From an uncultured Lachnospiraceae bacterium (GTDB lineage Bacteria > Bacillota > Clostridia > Lachnospirales > Lachnospiraceae): 64,000 nucleotides of DNA. The notes below the pieces were generated by a model, which saw nothing but the letters and a program-made list of their open reading frames with translations, did no database searches and had not been told where the DNA came from. This document shows positions 33,603 to 41,539 of the stretch, one piece after another. The first letter of the stretch is position 1. Each line of letters opens with the position of its first letter. A program made the position numbers and the translations under genes. The stretch spans positions 1 to 64,000 of the forward strand of contig CACZBW010000012.1 in NCBI GenBank assembly GCA_902779575.1, read 5' to 3'.

Positions 33603-34109
33603 TCAAAATCTCTGCGCGCGCAATGACTGCAGGACCGTCTCCATCGTTTCCTCCAGGTCTTTCCCGTCCTCGTTCACTGTGATATCGGCATATTGTTCAT
33701 AGAGAGGAATCCGTTCCCGGTACAGGTCTTCCAGGGTCTGTCCCTCCCTCAGAACGACGCCGCGTCCTTTCAGGTCGCTTAAGCGTTTCTGCAGGGTCGG
33801 AAGGGATGCCTCCAGATAGACCACCGTCCCATTCTCCCGGAAACGTTCCATCGCTTCCCGCCCATAGACGGCGCTTCCGCCCGTCGCGATAACCGCGTCC
33901 TCCGTATCCGCGAGCATGGTACAGACTTCATTCTCTATCCGCAGGAAACCGTCGATCCCTTCTTCGTCGATGATCCGGGAAAGAAGCCTTTTCTCCCTCC
34001 GCTGGATCACCAGGTCCGCGTCCACATAATCGCAGCCCAGCTGCTTTGCCAGAATGACCCCGACAGTACTTTTGCCCACGCCGGGCATCCCGATCAGGCA
34101 GACATTCAT
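33603..34109 (-). CDS. aroK: shikimate kinase
   Basis: 168 residues, cytosolic, phosphorylating shikimate at the 3-position for aromatic amino acid synthesis. The P-loop is GMPGVGKSTVG (about residues 7-17), and the shikimate-binding region carries DADLVIQRRE. IATGGSAVYGREAM gives the conserved GG pair, and the lid region contains LKGRGVVLREG. The ATG at 34109 lies eight bases after GGAGG; the GTG six bases upstream would be too close. No other aro gene is adjacent. Confidence 0.94.
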   Translation of the reverse strand: MNVCLIGMPGVGKSTVGVILAKQLGCDYVDADLVIQRREKRLLSRIIDEEGIDGFLRIENEVCTMLADTEDAVIATGGSAVYGREAMERFRENGTVVYLEASLPTLQKRLSDLKGRGVVLREGQTLEDLYRERIPLYEQYADITVNEDGKDLEETMETVLQSLRAQRF

Positions 34110-34179
34110 AAACACTTCCTCCGCCTATATAATATCTTTATTCCATCCACCGGTTATTTACCGGATGTTTCTTCAGGGC

Positions 34180-34310
34180 GCTGCAGGTGCTGCGCCTGCT
34201 TCCGGTTTTCCGAATATTTCCTTCAAGCCGCTGCAGGTGCTGCGCCTGCTTCCGGCTTTCCGGCCCTTCTCCGGATATCTCCTTACAGCCGCTGCATGTT
34301 CTGCGCCTGC
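34180..34310. repeat. three imperfect GC-rich repeats downstream of rng
   Basis: Copies of a CTGCAGGTGCTGCGCCTGC-type unit start near 34181, 34231 and 34292 (spacing about 50 and 61 bases). The first two share about 25 identical bases. They fill the space between the aroK start and the rng stop and have no obvious coding role. Confidence 0.6.
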
Positions 34311-34312
34311 TC

Positions 34313-35542
34313 TTAATCTTCCAGCTGCTTTCTCAGGGGCAGTTCAACCTTCCTCCGGGTCAGCTCCATCAGGCCCAGGCGGGTCAGGCCGAATACCTGC
34401 GTATGGATACGGTCCTTCGCCACAGCCTCCCTGAGCGCCTCCGTCACCTTTTCGGAATCCTCTTCCCGGCTTAAGTTAATAAAATCGATCAGGATGATTC
34501 CGGACAGGTTCCTCAGGCGGATCTGGCGTGCGCATTCCGCCGCCGCTTCCAGATTAATCTTAAGGGACTGCTCTTCCTTTTCCAGCTTTCCTGCTCTGGA
34601 CTTTCCGGAATTGACGTCGATCACATGCAGGGCTTCTGTCGTCTCGATCACAAGATCCGCCCCGCTTTTCAGATTGACATATTTTGCCAGAGCCCGGTCA
34701 AGCTCCCTGTCAAGGGAATAAAGCTTGTGCATGGGCAGCAGCTTATCCTCATATAGTCTCAGCTTTTCTTTCAGGCAGCTGCCTCCGGCCCCCTTCTTCT
34801 CCCCGCCCGTCCCGGAAAGATACTGTTTCATCGAACTGAACAGTTCCGGATCGTCTGTGAGGATCGCCTCCGTGCCTGTTTCATTCAAAGAATCCAGTCT
34901 CCGCAGCCAGGCGGAAGGCATCTTGCACAGGATGGAGAATGCCGGCCGGTAAGGCGCCGTCAGGCGGACATGGATGAGTTTCGCTTCCAGAAGGCCAAGC
35001 TCCTCCAGAATCTCTTCTCTGGATGCCTCCGCGGCATTCGTTCGGACGATGATGCCGCACTGGCCGGCCCGGTCCGTGAACTGTTCGAACTCCCCGGAAT
35101 CCATGATCCGGTCCTTCAATTCCTGCCGCTTCTGCTCGGGAATCTTACGGGAGATCCCGATCCCGGCTCCGCCGGCCGTCAGGATCACCAGCCTCCCGGA
35201 GAACTCCAGCTTTGTGGTGAGAGAAACGCCCTTGTCTCCGAAAGCCTCCCGGCAGATCTGTACGACCAGTTCATCCCCCTGCTGGATCAGGCTGCTGGGC
35301 CCCTTCCTGGTGAATATGGGGCAGACAAGGTCCTCCATCGGCAGATATCCGGTCATCCCCGGCATAATCTCCACAAAGACCGCCTGTATCTCCTTCGCCA
35401 CCTTTTCAACTTTACCGATGCAGACGTCTCCCAGTACAGGCCCGTCAACCGGCCGGTCCGCATGGATCTCGACGGCATGGCCCGCGTCATCGAGCAGAAA
35501 AGACAGGATTCTGTTTTCTTTTTTCCGGACAATATACTTCAT
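34313..35542 (-). CDS. rng: RNase G/E-family endoribonuclease
   Basis: 409 residues. The S1-like region lies near the N-terminus (VFVEIMPGMTGYLPMEDL), and the catalytic DNase I-like domain carries VIDVNSGKSRAGK and GIILIDFINL, holding the two metal-binding aspartates. The protein ends at RRKVELPLRKQLED, before a CPxCxG zinc-link motif of the kind seen in E. coli RNase E/G, so that part is absent. It initiates decay or processing of rRNA and mRNA. In many Lachnospiraceae it follows the TIGR03936 gene directly, as it would here without the MNT/HEPN pair. Confidence 0.9.
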   Translation of the reverse strand: MKYIVRKKENRILSFLLDDAGHAVEIHADRPVDGPVLGDVCIGKVEKVAKEIQAVFVEIMPGMTGYLPMEDLVCPIFTRKGPSSLIQQGDELVVQICREAFGDKGVSLTTKLEFSGRLVILTAGGAGIGISRKIPEQKRQELKDRIMDSGEFEQFTDRAGQCGIIVRTNAAEASREEILEELGLLEAKLIHVRLTAPYRPAFSILCKMPSAWLRRLDSLNETGTEAILTDDPELFSSMKQYLSGTGGEKKGAGGSCLKEKLRLYEDKLLPMHKLYSLDRELDRALAKYVNLKSGADLVIETTEALHVIDVNSGKSRAGKLEKEEQSLKINLEAAAECARQIRLRNLSGIILIDFINLSREEDSEKVTEALREAVAKDRIHTQVFGLTRLGLMELTRRKVELPLRKQLED

Positions 35543-35560
35543 TCTAACTCCAATGATACT

Positions 35561-35884
35561 CTATTGAATCTTCTTCAGCTTTTCGAGTAGTTCCGGGAGA
35601 TCCTCCTGGATTATTTCCCAGATCAGATTAAGATTAATTCCCTCGTAATCATGAATGATCCTGTTTCTTAATCCATATATCTGCCGCCATGGAATATCCG
35701 AATGACTTTCTTCATATTCTTCATCAATCCGGTTTGCCACTTCTCCAAGCTGACTCAAATTGAATACGCAGGCATCTATTAACATATCGTTCCCGGAGAA
35801 AGATTTATAATTTGAATCTCCAACATATCCCTGCAGCTTCTCGATAATCTCTATCATTTTCCCGATCACAAGATCATTTCGCAT
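35561..35884 (-). CDS. hepT: HEPN toxin of MNT/HEPN type II system (HepT-like)
   Basis: 107 residues from ATG 35884. The HEPN RNase motif R-x4-H-x-Y appears as RNRIIHDY (near residue 80), preceded by IPWRQIYGLRNR, the typical HepT sequence. HepT is an RNase, and its partner nucleotidyltransferase neutralises it by adding AMP groups to the motif tyrosine. The start lies inside the antitoxin gene, overlapping its stop by 11 bases, which indicates coupling. An in-frame upstream start exists but lacks support. The base composition looks more AT-rich than the neighbours, which fits acquired DNA. Confidence 0.9.
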   Translation of the reverse strand: MRNDLVIGKMIEIIEKLQGYVGDSNYKSFSGNDMLIDACVFNLSQLGEVANRIDEEYEESHSDIPWRQIYGLRNRIIHDYEGINLNLIWEIIQEDLPELLEKLKKIQ

Positions 35885-36188
35885 AAATTTCAACTCCTGT
35901 TTTCCTGATCTCACGATCCACACTTGAACCGCTGTCGATATGTGTTACATCCAGAACATCAACTTCTTTCCCACAAAGTGATTGCTTTATATCCCCAATC
36001 AGGCCAACAAATTTCAATCCTTTCAGGCCACTGTCTACCATAAGATCAACATCGCTTTCAGGTGTAGCTGATCCTTTGCTGTAGGAACCGAACAATACGG
36101 CACGCCGGACATTGTAATTCTGGAATACAGGAATCAGAAGCTTCTTCAGCTCATCAACTGTGAATACTGTGCTGCTTTTTTCCTTCAT
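35874..36188 (-). CDS. mntA: MNT nucleotidyltransferase antitoxin (MntA-like)
   Basis: 104 residues from ATG 36188; a GTG directly after the preceding stop codon (36245) would add 19 residues. The MNT motif GS-x10-D-x-D reads GSYSKGSATPESDVD, as in AMP-transferring antitoxins of HepT systems. The rest is a small helical/strand domain ending near KTGVEIYAK. It lies between the TIGR03936 gene and rng, two genes usually adjacent, so the pair seems to have been inserted there. The ribosome binding site is weak for either start. Confidence 0.88.
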   Translation of the reverse strand: MKEKSSTVFTVDELKKLLIPVFQNYNVRRAVLFGSYSKGSATPESDVDLMVDSGLKGLKFVGLIGDIKQSLCGKEVDVLDVTHIDSGSSVDREIRKTGVEIYAK

Positions 36189-36245
36189 AGTGATCTCATA
36201 TTCCTTCCATTCTTGACCATATCCCTTTTCAAGACAGGCACTCAC

Positions 36246-37019
36246 TCAGAGCTGCTTGCCCAGTTTAATCAGCGGGATAAAGTGATCCCCACTTTTTGTG
36301 TAAACTTCATCCCTGTTGATCTGGAAGCTGTATGGCGAAAAGGCTCTCCCTGACGCCGAAGCGTAGGCTTCCATCACAAGCTCCGGCCTGATGTTGTTCT
36401 CAGAACCGGCTGAAAGAGCCAGGAAAAGATCGCCCGGCGCGTCATAGTCAGAAGCGGTCGGATCCGCGCCTTCTTCCGCTGTCTCATCGCAGATTCCTCT
36501 CACGCAGCGCATATCCGGGTTCAGGTCGAAGGCATAGATCAGCGGCCGGATATTGACTTCCTTCTCCGTCTTCTTGCTCTTTTTCAGAACCATAATGCTT
36601 TCCTGATCAAGCCAGCCGGCGAAATCCTCCTTCCAGCCATCTTCCCACTCATAGCCTTCCCGGAAATAGAGCGTATAGTCCGCCCTCCGGACAAGGTTCA
36701 TCCCCTTATTCGCCTTCCCGGGCTCAACCACTCTCGCGTCAAGAAAATGAACGCCTTCTGCCGCCGCCCGGTTGAGTCTTCCGACAAGCTCCCTGCTGGA
36801 AAGCGGAATATCAAGATCCACATCCACATATTCCGAATCGCTTGTCATGCCGACTCCGAGCGGAAATGCATAGGACATGGACATATGGGGACTCATGCCT
36901 TCCGTAAAGCTGACCTCTACCCCCGCCTGCCGGAGCGCCTTCTGGAAATAGCGCATCATATCCAGGTGTCCGATGAATTTCATCAGACCCTGTTTGGAAT
37001 ATCGGATCCGAAATCTCAT
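36246..37019 (-). CDS. TIGR03936-family protein (DUF2344, radical SAM-associated)
   Basis: 257 residues starting MRFRIRYSKQGLMKFIGHLD, the conserved family beginning, with SPHMSMSYAFPLGVGMTS and YVDVDLD further on. It has no radical SAM cysteine motif and is presumed to work with the B12-binding radical SAM protein encoded just upstream, whose stop overlaps its start by 4 bases. The reaction is not established. The C-terminal region is less conserved. Confidence 0.92.
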   Translation of the reverse strand: MRFRIRYSKQGLMKFIGHLDMMRYFQKALRQAGVEVSFTEGMSPHMSMSYAFPLGVGMTSDSEYVDVDLDIPLSSRELVGRLNRAAAEGVHFLDARVVEPGKANKGMNLVRRADYTLYFREGYEWEDGWKEDFAGWLDQESIMVLKKSKKTEKEVNIRPLIYAFDLNPDMRCVRGICDETAEEGADPTASDYDAPGDLFLALSAGSENNIRPELVMEAYASASGRAFSPYSFQINRDEVYTKSGDHFIPLIKLGKQL

Positions 37020-39154
37020 AGCGCAGTTCCTCCTGTACCGTCCTCCGACACCGTGCGGACGCTCTCCTCAGCGCCGCCCTCCGGCATTCTGCAGGCACCC
37101 TCTCCTGTATTGTCTTTCTGCACCGCGGGGATACCATCTCCAATGCACTCCTTCGGGATCACACAGACGCCCCCGCCGTAGCGGGCCGCCCCGCAGCAGC
37201 TGCATTTCTGACGGCAGTTCGGCGTCACCTGTCCTTCCAGCGCCCGCTGCCACTCCTTCAGAAGGAAGTTCCGGCTCACGCCGGCATCGATGAAATCCCA
37301 GGGGAAGAGTTCGTCTTCCTTTCTCGTGCGTCTGGTGTAGAAGAAAAGATCGATACCGGTTTCTTCCATCGCTTTCAGCCAGCGGTTCCAGTCCCAGTAC
37401 TCCGTCCAGGCGTCGAACAGGGCGCCTGAGCGGTAGGCTGCCGCGATACAGGATGACACGCGGCGGTCTCCCCTGGCGAAAAGTCCTTCCAGGACCGTCA
37501 CATAAGCCTCATGCCAGTTATAGCGGATGGACTTGTGATTGAGCATCTCCTTCACTTCCCGGTTGACCGTCGACGCGAAGCCGAGATAATCCCCCGGCGT
37601 AAACATAGGCGCCCACTGGAAAGGCGTAAAGGGTTTCGGGACAAAGAAGGACGTCGAAATCGTGATGGTGCATTTCCCGATCCTCTGATCCTTCGGAATC
37701 TCATAATAAGTCTCTGCGATCTTCTCCGCCAGATGCGCGATCGCCTTCCGGTCTTCTTCCGTCTCCGTCGGCTGTCCAAGCATAAAATACAGCTTTACCT
37801 TGTTCCAGCCGCCCCGGAAAGCGTCCCCTGCCCCGCGGAGAATGTCCTCCTCGGTCAGTCCTTTGTTGATGACGTCCCTCAGTCTCTGGGAACCGGCTTC
37901 CGGCGCAAAAGTCAGAGAGCTTTTCCTTACATCCTGGACCTTGCTCATTACATCCAGCGAAAATGCGTCAATGCGCAGGGAGGGAAGGGAGATATTGATA
38001 TGCTCCGGCCCGCATCTGCTGATCAGATAATCCACCAGCTCCGGCAGATAAGGATAATCGCTGGTTGACAGGGAACTTAAGGAAATCTCATCCTGACCGG
38101 TGGACGAGAGCATGATGTCCGCCTGTTTTTTGAGTTTCTCAAGACTTCTGACCCGGGTCGGCCTGTAGATCATGCCTGCCTGGCAGAAACGGCAGCCCCG
38201 GATACAGCCCCTCTGAACCTCCAGGCAGACCCTGTCCTGTGTCACCCGGAGAAACGGAACCAGCGGAAGGTCCATGTAAGGCGCGTCGTCCATGTCCATC
38301 ATTACCTGCTTTTTCACTCTGGCAGGAACCCCTTCCATAAGCGGCGTGAAGCTTTTCAGTCTGCCGTCCTCATAATATTCCGGGCGGTAAAGAAGCGGGA
38401 CATAGATTCCCTCAATCCCGGCCGCCCTGCGCAGGAATTCTATTCTTGTGACGCCCTCCTGCCTGCAGCTTTTATAAAGGTCAAAGAGCATGTCATAAAC
38501 CGTTTCGCCCTCACCGATATAGAAAATATCGAAAAAGTCCGCGATGGGTTCCGGATTGTAGGCACAGGGACCTCCGCCGATCACGATCGGAGCTCCCTCC
38601 CCCAGAAGCAGGCTGTCAGAATAATCCACATTTTCTCCGCTCGCTGCCTGTGGATCCTGCAAACCTCCCTGCTCCGGGGCATTCTTCTCCACAGCGGGCT
38701 GATCCGGACGGCCGGAGCCCGGACGGCAGGACTTTTGGTGCAGCCGCTGCGAGGCGTAAAGGGGGATCCCGCTCAGGTCCAGGATCTGCAGAATGTTCGT
38801 GTAACAGAGTTCATACTGCAGAGTGATTCCGAGAAAATCAAACTCCCTGACAGGTCTCTGCGATTCCAGAGCGAACAGGGGAATCTCCTTCTCCCTCATA
38901 AGGCTGTCCAGATCAACCCAGGGAGAGTAGACTCTCTCACATGCCAGGTCCGGCCTCCGGTTGAACATCTCATAGAGGATCTGGATGCCCAGATGGGACA
39001 TACCGATCTCGTAGACGTCCGGAAAGCAGATGGCAAAACGGATGTCCACGGAAGACGGATCCTTTTTTATAACATTTCCTTCATTTCCGAGATAGCGTTC
39101 GGGTTTGTCGACCGAAAGCAGGATCTCGTCTGACAGTGCAAGTCTCTTCTTCAT
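37016..39154 (-). CDS. TIGR03960-family B12-binding radical SAM protein
   Basis: 712 residues. The N-terminal cobalamin-binding-like domain has GMSHLGIQILYEMFN and VIGGGPCAYNPEPIADF. The radical SAM cluster is CIRGCRFC in QRGCIRGCRFCQAG (about residue 330), followed by LSSLSTSDYPYL and FAPEAGSQRLRDVIN. The C-terminal region has a Cys-rich TPNCRQKCSCCGAARYG. A low-complexity stretch of about 40 residues (near 165-205, rich in proline, glutamine and serine) interrupts the first domain. The last 30 residues repeat GG and SVRTVSEDG-like words. The substrate is unknown. Confidence 0.92.
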   Translation of the reverse strand: MKKRLALSDEILLSVDKPERYLGNEGNVIKKDPSSVDIRFAICFPDVYEIGMSHLGIQILYEMFNRRPDLACERVYSPWVDLDSLMREKEIPLFALESQRPVREFDFLGITLQYELCYTNILQILDLSGIPLYASQRLHQKSCRPGSGRPDQPAVEKNAPEQGGLQDPQAASGENVDYSDSLLLGEGAPIVIGGGPCAYNPEPIADFFDIFYIGEGETVYDMLFDLYKSCRQEGVTRIEFLRRAAGIEGIYVPLLYRPEYYEDGRLKSFTPLMEGVPARVKKQVMMDMDDAPYMDLPLVPFLRVTQDRVCLEVQRGCIRGCRFCQAGMIYRPTRVRSLEKLKKQADIMLSSTGQDEISLSSLSTSDYPYLPELVDYLISRCGPEHINISLPSLRIDAFSLDVMSKVQDVRKSSLTFAPEAGSQRLRDVINKGLTEEDILRGAGDAFRGGWNKVKLYFMLGQPTETEEDRKAIAHLAEKIAETYYEIPKDQRIGKCTITISTSFFVPKPFTPFQWAPMFTPGDYLGFASTVNREVKEMLNHKSIRYNWHEAYVTVLEGLFARGDRRVSSCIAAAYRSGALFDAWTEYWDWNRWLKAMEETGIDLFFYTRRTRKEDELFPWDFIDAGVSRNFLLKEWQRALEGQVTPNCRQKCSCCGAARYGGGVCVIPKECIGDGIPAVQKDNTGEGACRMPEGGAEESVRTVSEDGTGGTAL

Positions 39155-39167
39155 ATATTATTTAAGC

Positions 39168-39231
39168 AGCCTTTCCAATCAAGCTTCATCTGTTGTCTAT
39201 GGAGCCTTTTCCATCAGGCTTCATCTGCTGT
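39168..39231. repeat. two tandem 29-bp repeats upstream of the radical SAM gene
   Basis: AGCCTTTCCAATCA-type (39168-39196) and AGCCTTTTCCATCA-type (39203-39231) units agree at 25 of 29 positions and repeat every 35 bases. They lie in the leader between the hydrolase stop and the TIGR03960 start. Confidence 0.65.
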
Positions 39232-39266
39232 TCATACTGTTTTTCCGGAATACTGACCGGTCATAA

Positions 39267-40208
39267 TCACAGCAAGGCTTCACCGGATTCTCTCTCCCCG
39301 ATCTTTACAAGAAAGTCTCTGACAATGGCCTCATATGCTTCTTCCCCGATATGCGCGCGGCTCTGGGCGTGCCTTGCTCCCTCCGCAATGTGAAGCTCAC
39401 AGTAGCCTTCCGCCTTCCGGGACAGAATCTCACTGTGCCGGGGATGAATAAATCCGTCCGCGCTTCCGTGGATCAGGCAGATCGGAACAGCAGTTCCGGC
39501 AATGGCTCCCGCAGGATCCGTCTTCTTCATGTCATAGCCGCAGCACAGTTTCATTGCCTGATTGACGGCCGGAAGAAGAAAGCGGGTGTGCCTGGCGGTA
39601 AAGAGTTCGCTCATCAGATCATAAAAATTCGAGAAGCCGCAGTCCGCGACAACGAACCTGAGCCTGCTGACAGAACGGAGCACGCTCAGGGAGATGGCGG
39701 AACCCATGGATTCCCCGTGCAGGCCCAGCTCAATTCCTTCGCCCCAGCGCGCATAACTGTCCTCTATCAGATACCGCAGGTCCTCCGCCTCAAACTGACC
39801 GAGACTCACAGCTGTTTTTTCATTTTCCCCGTGACCCCTGACATCATAGATGATGCAGTTAAATCCAAGATCGCGGTAGACACTGAGATATTTAACGCTG
39901 CCAAGGCGGTTGGAGGTATAGCCGTGGGTCAGGATTACATATCGTGAAGACGGCTCCTTAGCCGGGATCATCTCACAGTGAAGCAGATAGCCGCCGAGTC
40001 CTTTCACTGTGTAGGAAATCCGTTCCAGGCTGCTGAAATCTCCCCAGAGTCCGTGTTCCTTCTCATAGGCCTCCTCCGCCTCCAGGGTCAGGGTGCGGGG
40101 AAAGGCTGTCTGCCTGGCGAGCATGACTGCCCCGGCGCCGCCCGCAAGACCAAGAAACCCGGACAGGCAGATACACCCCTTCAGCACATTCTTTTCCATA
40201 CTGGCCAT
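39267..40208 (-). CDS. alpha/beta hydrolase with N-terminal membrane anchor
   Basis: 313 residues from ATG 40208, with AGAGG seven bases upstream. An N-terminal hydrophobic segment (about 8-30) should hold the protein at the membrane or act as an uncleaved signal. The hydrolase core has VILTHGYTSNRLGS, the nucleophile elbow LGLHGESMGSA (serine in GESMG), and ICLIHGSADGFIHP. EGARHAQSRA provides the catalytic aspartate and histidine regions. Homologues are annotated as serine esterases or lipases of broad function. It is monocistronic and on the same strand as the radical SAM genes. Confidence 0.9.
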   Translation of the reverse strand: MASMEKNVLKGCICLSGFLGLAGGAGAVMLARQTAFPRTLTLEAEEAYEKEHGLWGDFSSLERISYTVKGLGGYLLHCEMIPAKEPSSRYVILTHGYTSNRLGSVKYLSVYRDLGFNCIIYDVRGHGENEKTAVSLGQFEAEDLRYLIEDSYARWGEGIELGLHGESMGSAISLSVLRSVSRLRFVVADCGFSNFYDLMSELFTARHTRFLLPAVNQAMKLCCGYDMKKTDPAGAIAGTAVPICLIHGSADGFIHPRHSEILSRKAEGYCELHIAEGARHAQSRAHIGEEAYEAIVRDFLVKIGERESGEALL

Positions 40209-40463
40209 ATCCATTCCTCTGAAATATTGTAATGCCAAACAATTCCGATAAAGCGCAGACCTGCCGCGAAAGGAAGCTCAGCTGCCGGAATCGGAACTTA
40301 TCCCCGCGGATTCCTGCATCTTCAGCTGACCAGGGTCTGAAGCCTCCGGCCTCCCGAAGAATCTGCAGCGGTCTGCGCGTATCTTTGGCATTATACCACA
40401 AGTTCCATCCTTACTCCCGGAATATCCGAAAAAAGCTCTGACAAAATAATTAGAAATTTCCTC

Positions 40464-40492
40464 TTGTTATTCGCCCGGATCTGGTGCATAAT
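40464..40492 (+). promoter_or_regulatory. thiT promoter
   Basis: TTGTTA (40464-40469) and CATAAT (40487-40492) are 17 bases apart and lie about 40 bases before the TPP aptamer. The remainder of 40209-40463 shows no other signal I can name. Confidence 0.65.
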
Positions 40493-40532
40493 AAGGAATT
40501 GCAGCAAGACAACTGCAATTTCATACAATGAT

Positions 40533-40680
40533 CTGCTGGGGGAGCCGTGTGGCTGAGATTTATCCGTCCTGAGAAGGACCGGATATAGACCCTTTTTACT
40601 TGATCCAGGTAATACTGGCGTAAGGAAGCATACATCCTGTTCCTCCCATGGTCATTGCGCTGATCCAGGGAGGTTTTTTT
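40533..40680 (+). promoter_or_regulatory. TPP riboswitch with combined terminator/SD-sequestering hairpin
   Basis: The thi-box core is clear: GGGGGAGCC, then GCTGAGA (40552-40558), ACCC (40589-40592), TTGATCC, and GGTAATACTGGCGTAAGGAAGC. Two pyrophosphate- and pyrimidine-sensing arms can be drawn. After the aptamer, CCTCCC (40642-40647) and GGGAGG (40668-40673) form a hairpin followed by T7, and the ATG of thiT begins directly after the T run. GGGAGG is also the ribosome binding site of thiT, so the hairpin can both terminate transcription and hide the start. With TPP bound the gene should be off. Confidence 0.93.
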
Positions 40681-41358
40681 ATGTTTATTTCAGTATCAGA
40701 AGACGGTGCCCTTAATCTGACCGGGGCGGGTTATGCCCTGACTGTCATCATTCTGCTCGGGCTTGTTCTGCTCGCGGGACTTGCCGCAAAAAATTACGGA
40801 AAAAACGGAGAAGAAAGAAGTCCGCTTTCAGCCAGGCAGATCAGCTTCTGCGGAATTTCCATCGCACTCGCCACTGTTCTGTCCATGATCAAGCTCTATG
40901 AATTCCCCTTCGGAGGTTCCATCACAGCTTTCAGTATGCTTTTCGCCTGCCTGCCGGGATATTTCTACGGCCTGGGAGCCGGCATCCTGTCCGGAGCCGC
41001 CTACGGCGTCCTGCAGTTCCTGCTCGGACCCTATATTCTGTTTCCGGCCCAGGTAATCGTGGATTATCTGCTGGCATTCGCGGCGCTGGGACTTTCCGGC
41101 GTTTTCTTCAGATCGAAAAACGGTCTTGTAAAGGGGTATCTTCTCGCTATCGTCGGCAGATATGTGTTCGCCGTGATTTCCGGCTGGATCTTCTTCGGCG
41201 AGTACGCCTGGGAAGGATGGAATCCGCTGCCCTACTCCCTCGCCTACAACGGAGCATATATTTTCGCGGAAGGAATCGTTACCGCGGTGATCCTGCTGAT
41301 CCCCGCTGTCAAAAACGGGCTGGCGTCAGTGAAACAGATGGCTGTTAATGCCGGCTGA
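40681..41358 (+). CDS. thiT: energy-coupled thiamine transporter ThiT
   Basis: 225 residues, the S-component of an ECF thiamine importer, with about six hydrophobic helices. The segment ALATVLSMIKLYEFPFGGSI carries the family Leu/Phe-rich helix. GLGAGILSGAAYGVLQFLLG and VDYLLAFAALGLSG hold the substrate-site loop and the AxxxA-like helix for EcfT contact. Control by the TPP riboswitch fits thiamine uptake. The start is ATG 40681 behind GGAGG and seven T residues. The ECF A and T components are not in this window. Confidence 0.95.
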   Translation: MFISVSEDGALNLTGAGYALTVIILLGLVLLAGLAAKNYGKNGEERSPLSARQISFCGISIALATVLSMIKLYEFPFGGSITAFSMLFACLPGYFYGLGAGILSGAAYGVLQFLLGPYILFPAQVIVDYLLAFAALGLSGVFFRSKNGLVKGYLLAIVGRYVFAVISGWIFFGEYAWEGWNPLPYSLAYNGAYIFAEGIVTAVILLIPAVKNGLASVKQMAVNAG

Positions 41359-41420
41359 TCCCGGAATTTCATCCTGTGCAGCTGTATGAAAGCTCCTTCC
41401 GGGCATTCAAACAACGCAGA

Positions 41421-41460
41421 AAAAAAGAAAGACGGTACGAAGCCGGCTTTCTTTTTCTTT
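41421..41460 (+). terminator. terminator after thiT
   Basis: AAAAAGAAAG and CTTTCTTTTT arms with an inner CGG/CCG enclose a short loop and end in a T-rich run. Confidence 0.75.
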
Positions 41461-41539
41461 ATCCTTTTTATAAACACCATCCGCCCCGGCAGGAAAGCCG
41501 TCGGGCTCTCTGCCCGGACACTGCCTGACGGGCAGGCAT

